A DNA stretch of 64,000 nucleotides from contig PQKR01000002.1 in NCBI GenBank assembly GCA_002918705.1, positions 558,001 through 622,000 of the forward strand, given 5' to 3'. The first letter of the stretch is position 1. Every line of letters starts with the position of its first letter. The stretch is from Escherichia sp. ESNIH1. GTDB taxonomy: Bacteria > Pseudomonadota > Gammaproteobacteria > Enterobacterales > Enterobacteriaceae. A program made the position numbers and the translations under genes. A model generated the notes under the pieces. It did not search any database and was not told where the DNA came from. It saw nothing but the letters and a program-made list of their open reading frames with translations. Below are positions 63,868 through 64,000 of the stretch, piece after piece.

Positions 63868-64000
63868 ATGGCGGTAACGCAAACAGCCCAGGCATGTGAC
63901 CTGGTCATTTTCGGCGCGAAAGGCGATCTTGCACGCCGGAAATTGCTGCCTTCCCTGTATCAACTTGAAAAAGCAGGCCAGATCCACCCAGAGACGCGTA
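63868..64000 (+). CDS. zwf: Glucose-6-phosphate 1-dehydrogenase, 5' end only
   Basis: The first 44 codons of Zwf, beginning MAVTQTAQACDLVIFGAKGD: the GAKGDLARRK nucleotide-binding segment is present. It makes NADPH and 6-phosphogluconolactone at the entry of the pentose phosphate and Entner-Doudoroff routes. The ribosome-binding segment TGAGGAGA precedes the ATG. The gene continues beyond the window. Confidence 0.97.
   Translation, partial: MAVTQTAQACDLVIFGAKGDLARRKLLPSLYQLEKAGQIHPETR

Overview
The window is a chromosomal segment of a gamma-proteobacterium of the family Enterobacteriaceae. Gene order from uvrC to zwf follows the Escherichia coli K-12 map almost gene for gene: uvrC-pgsA-glyW-cysT-leuZ-yecA-tyrP-ftnA-yecR-azuC-yecJ-ftnB-araFGH-otsBA-uspC-flhDC-motAB-cheAW-tar-tap-cheRBYZ-flhBAE-argS-yecM-cutC-cmoBA-yecNED-aspS-nudB-yebC-ruvCAB-znuBCA-mepM-lpxM-pykA-hexR-zwf. 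Several blocks are absent from that backbone. The high-GC core and scattered GCCGGGTGGCGCTGCGCTTACCCGGC-type intergenic repeats (given here only as a class) suggest an Enterobacter/Leclercia/Lelliottia-like organism. The genus cannot be fixed from sequence reading alone.

Layout. 0-9.4 kb: end of uvrC, pgsA, a three-tRNA operon (Gly-Cys-Leu), tyrosine uptake, two ferritins, the AzuC/AzuCR small protein-RNA locus, and accessory genes for a sugar-phosphate isomerase, an efflux pump and a DJ-1 protein. 9.4-15.9 kb: arabinose ABC importer, trehalose synthesis and UspC. 15.9-22.1 kb: flagellar master regulator flhDC with a long leader, then motAB-cheAW, including a convincing sigma-28 promoter and a 93-nt MotR-like sRNA. 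22.4-27.7 kb: a five-gene archaic (Csu/spore-coat-U type) chaperone-usher pilus operon inserted between cheW and tar. 27.7-34.1 kb: tar-tap-cheRBYZ behind a near-perfect sigma-28 promoter. 34.1-36.4 kb: a two-gene, lower-GC, oppositely oriented module between cheZ and flhB, encoding a Dgt-like HD dNTP triphosphohydrolase and an overlapping Pol-beta/CCA-like nucleotidyltransferase. This is the best candidate for an undescribed (probably anti-phage) system. 36.6-40.2 kb: flhBAE export genes. 40.5-43.2 kb: a rhamnogalacturonide transporter/hydrolase pair (RhiTN-like). 43.3-64 kb: conserved housekeeping genes (argS, tRNA modification, aspS, Holliday-junction processing, zinc import, cell wall and lipid A enzymes, pyruvate kinase, HexR, start of zwf).

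How it fits together. The motility regulon (flhDC to flhE) is one functional block interrupted twice by accessory cargo: an adhesive pilus and a putative nucleotide-depletion defence module. Two pectin-derived sugar functions 35 kb apart (the isomerase at 5 kb and RhiTN at 40 kb) each carry a KdgR-like operator, suggesting shared control. Embedded regulatory RNAs (AzuCR, MotR, MicL) are recognisable from promoter plus terminator geometry. Function names rest on recalled family sequences and motifs; no database search was run.
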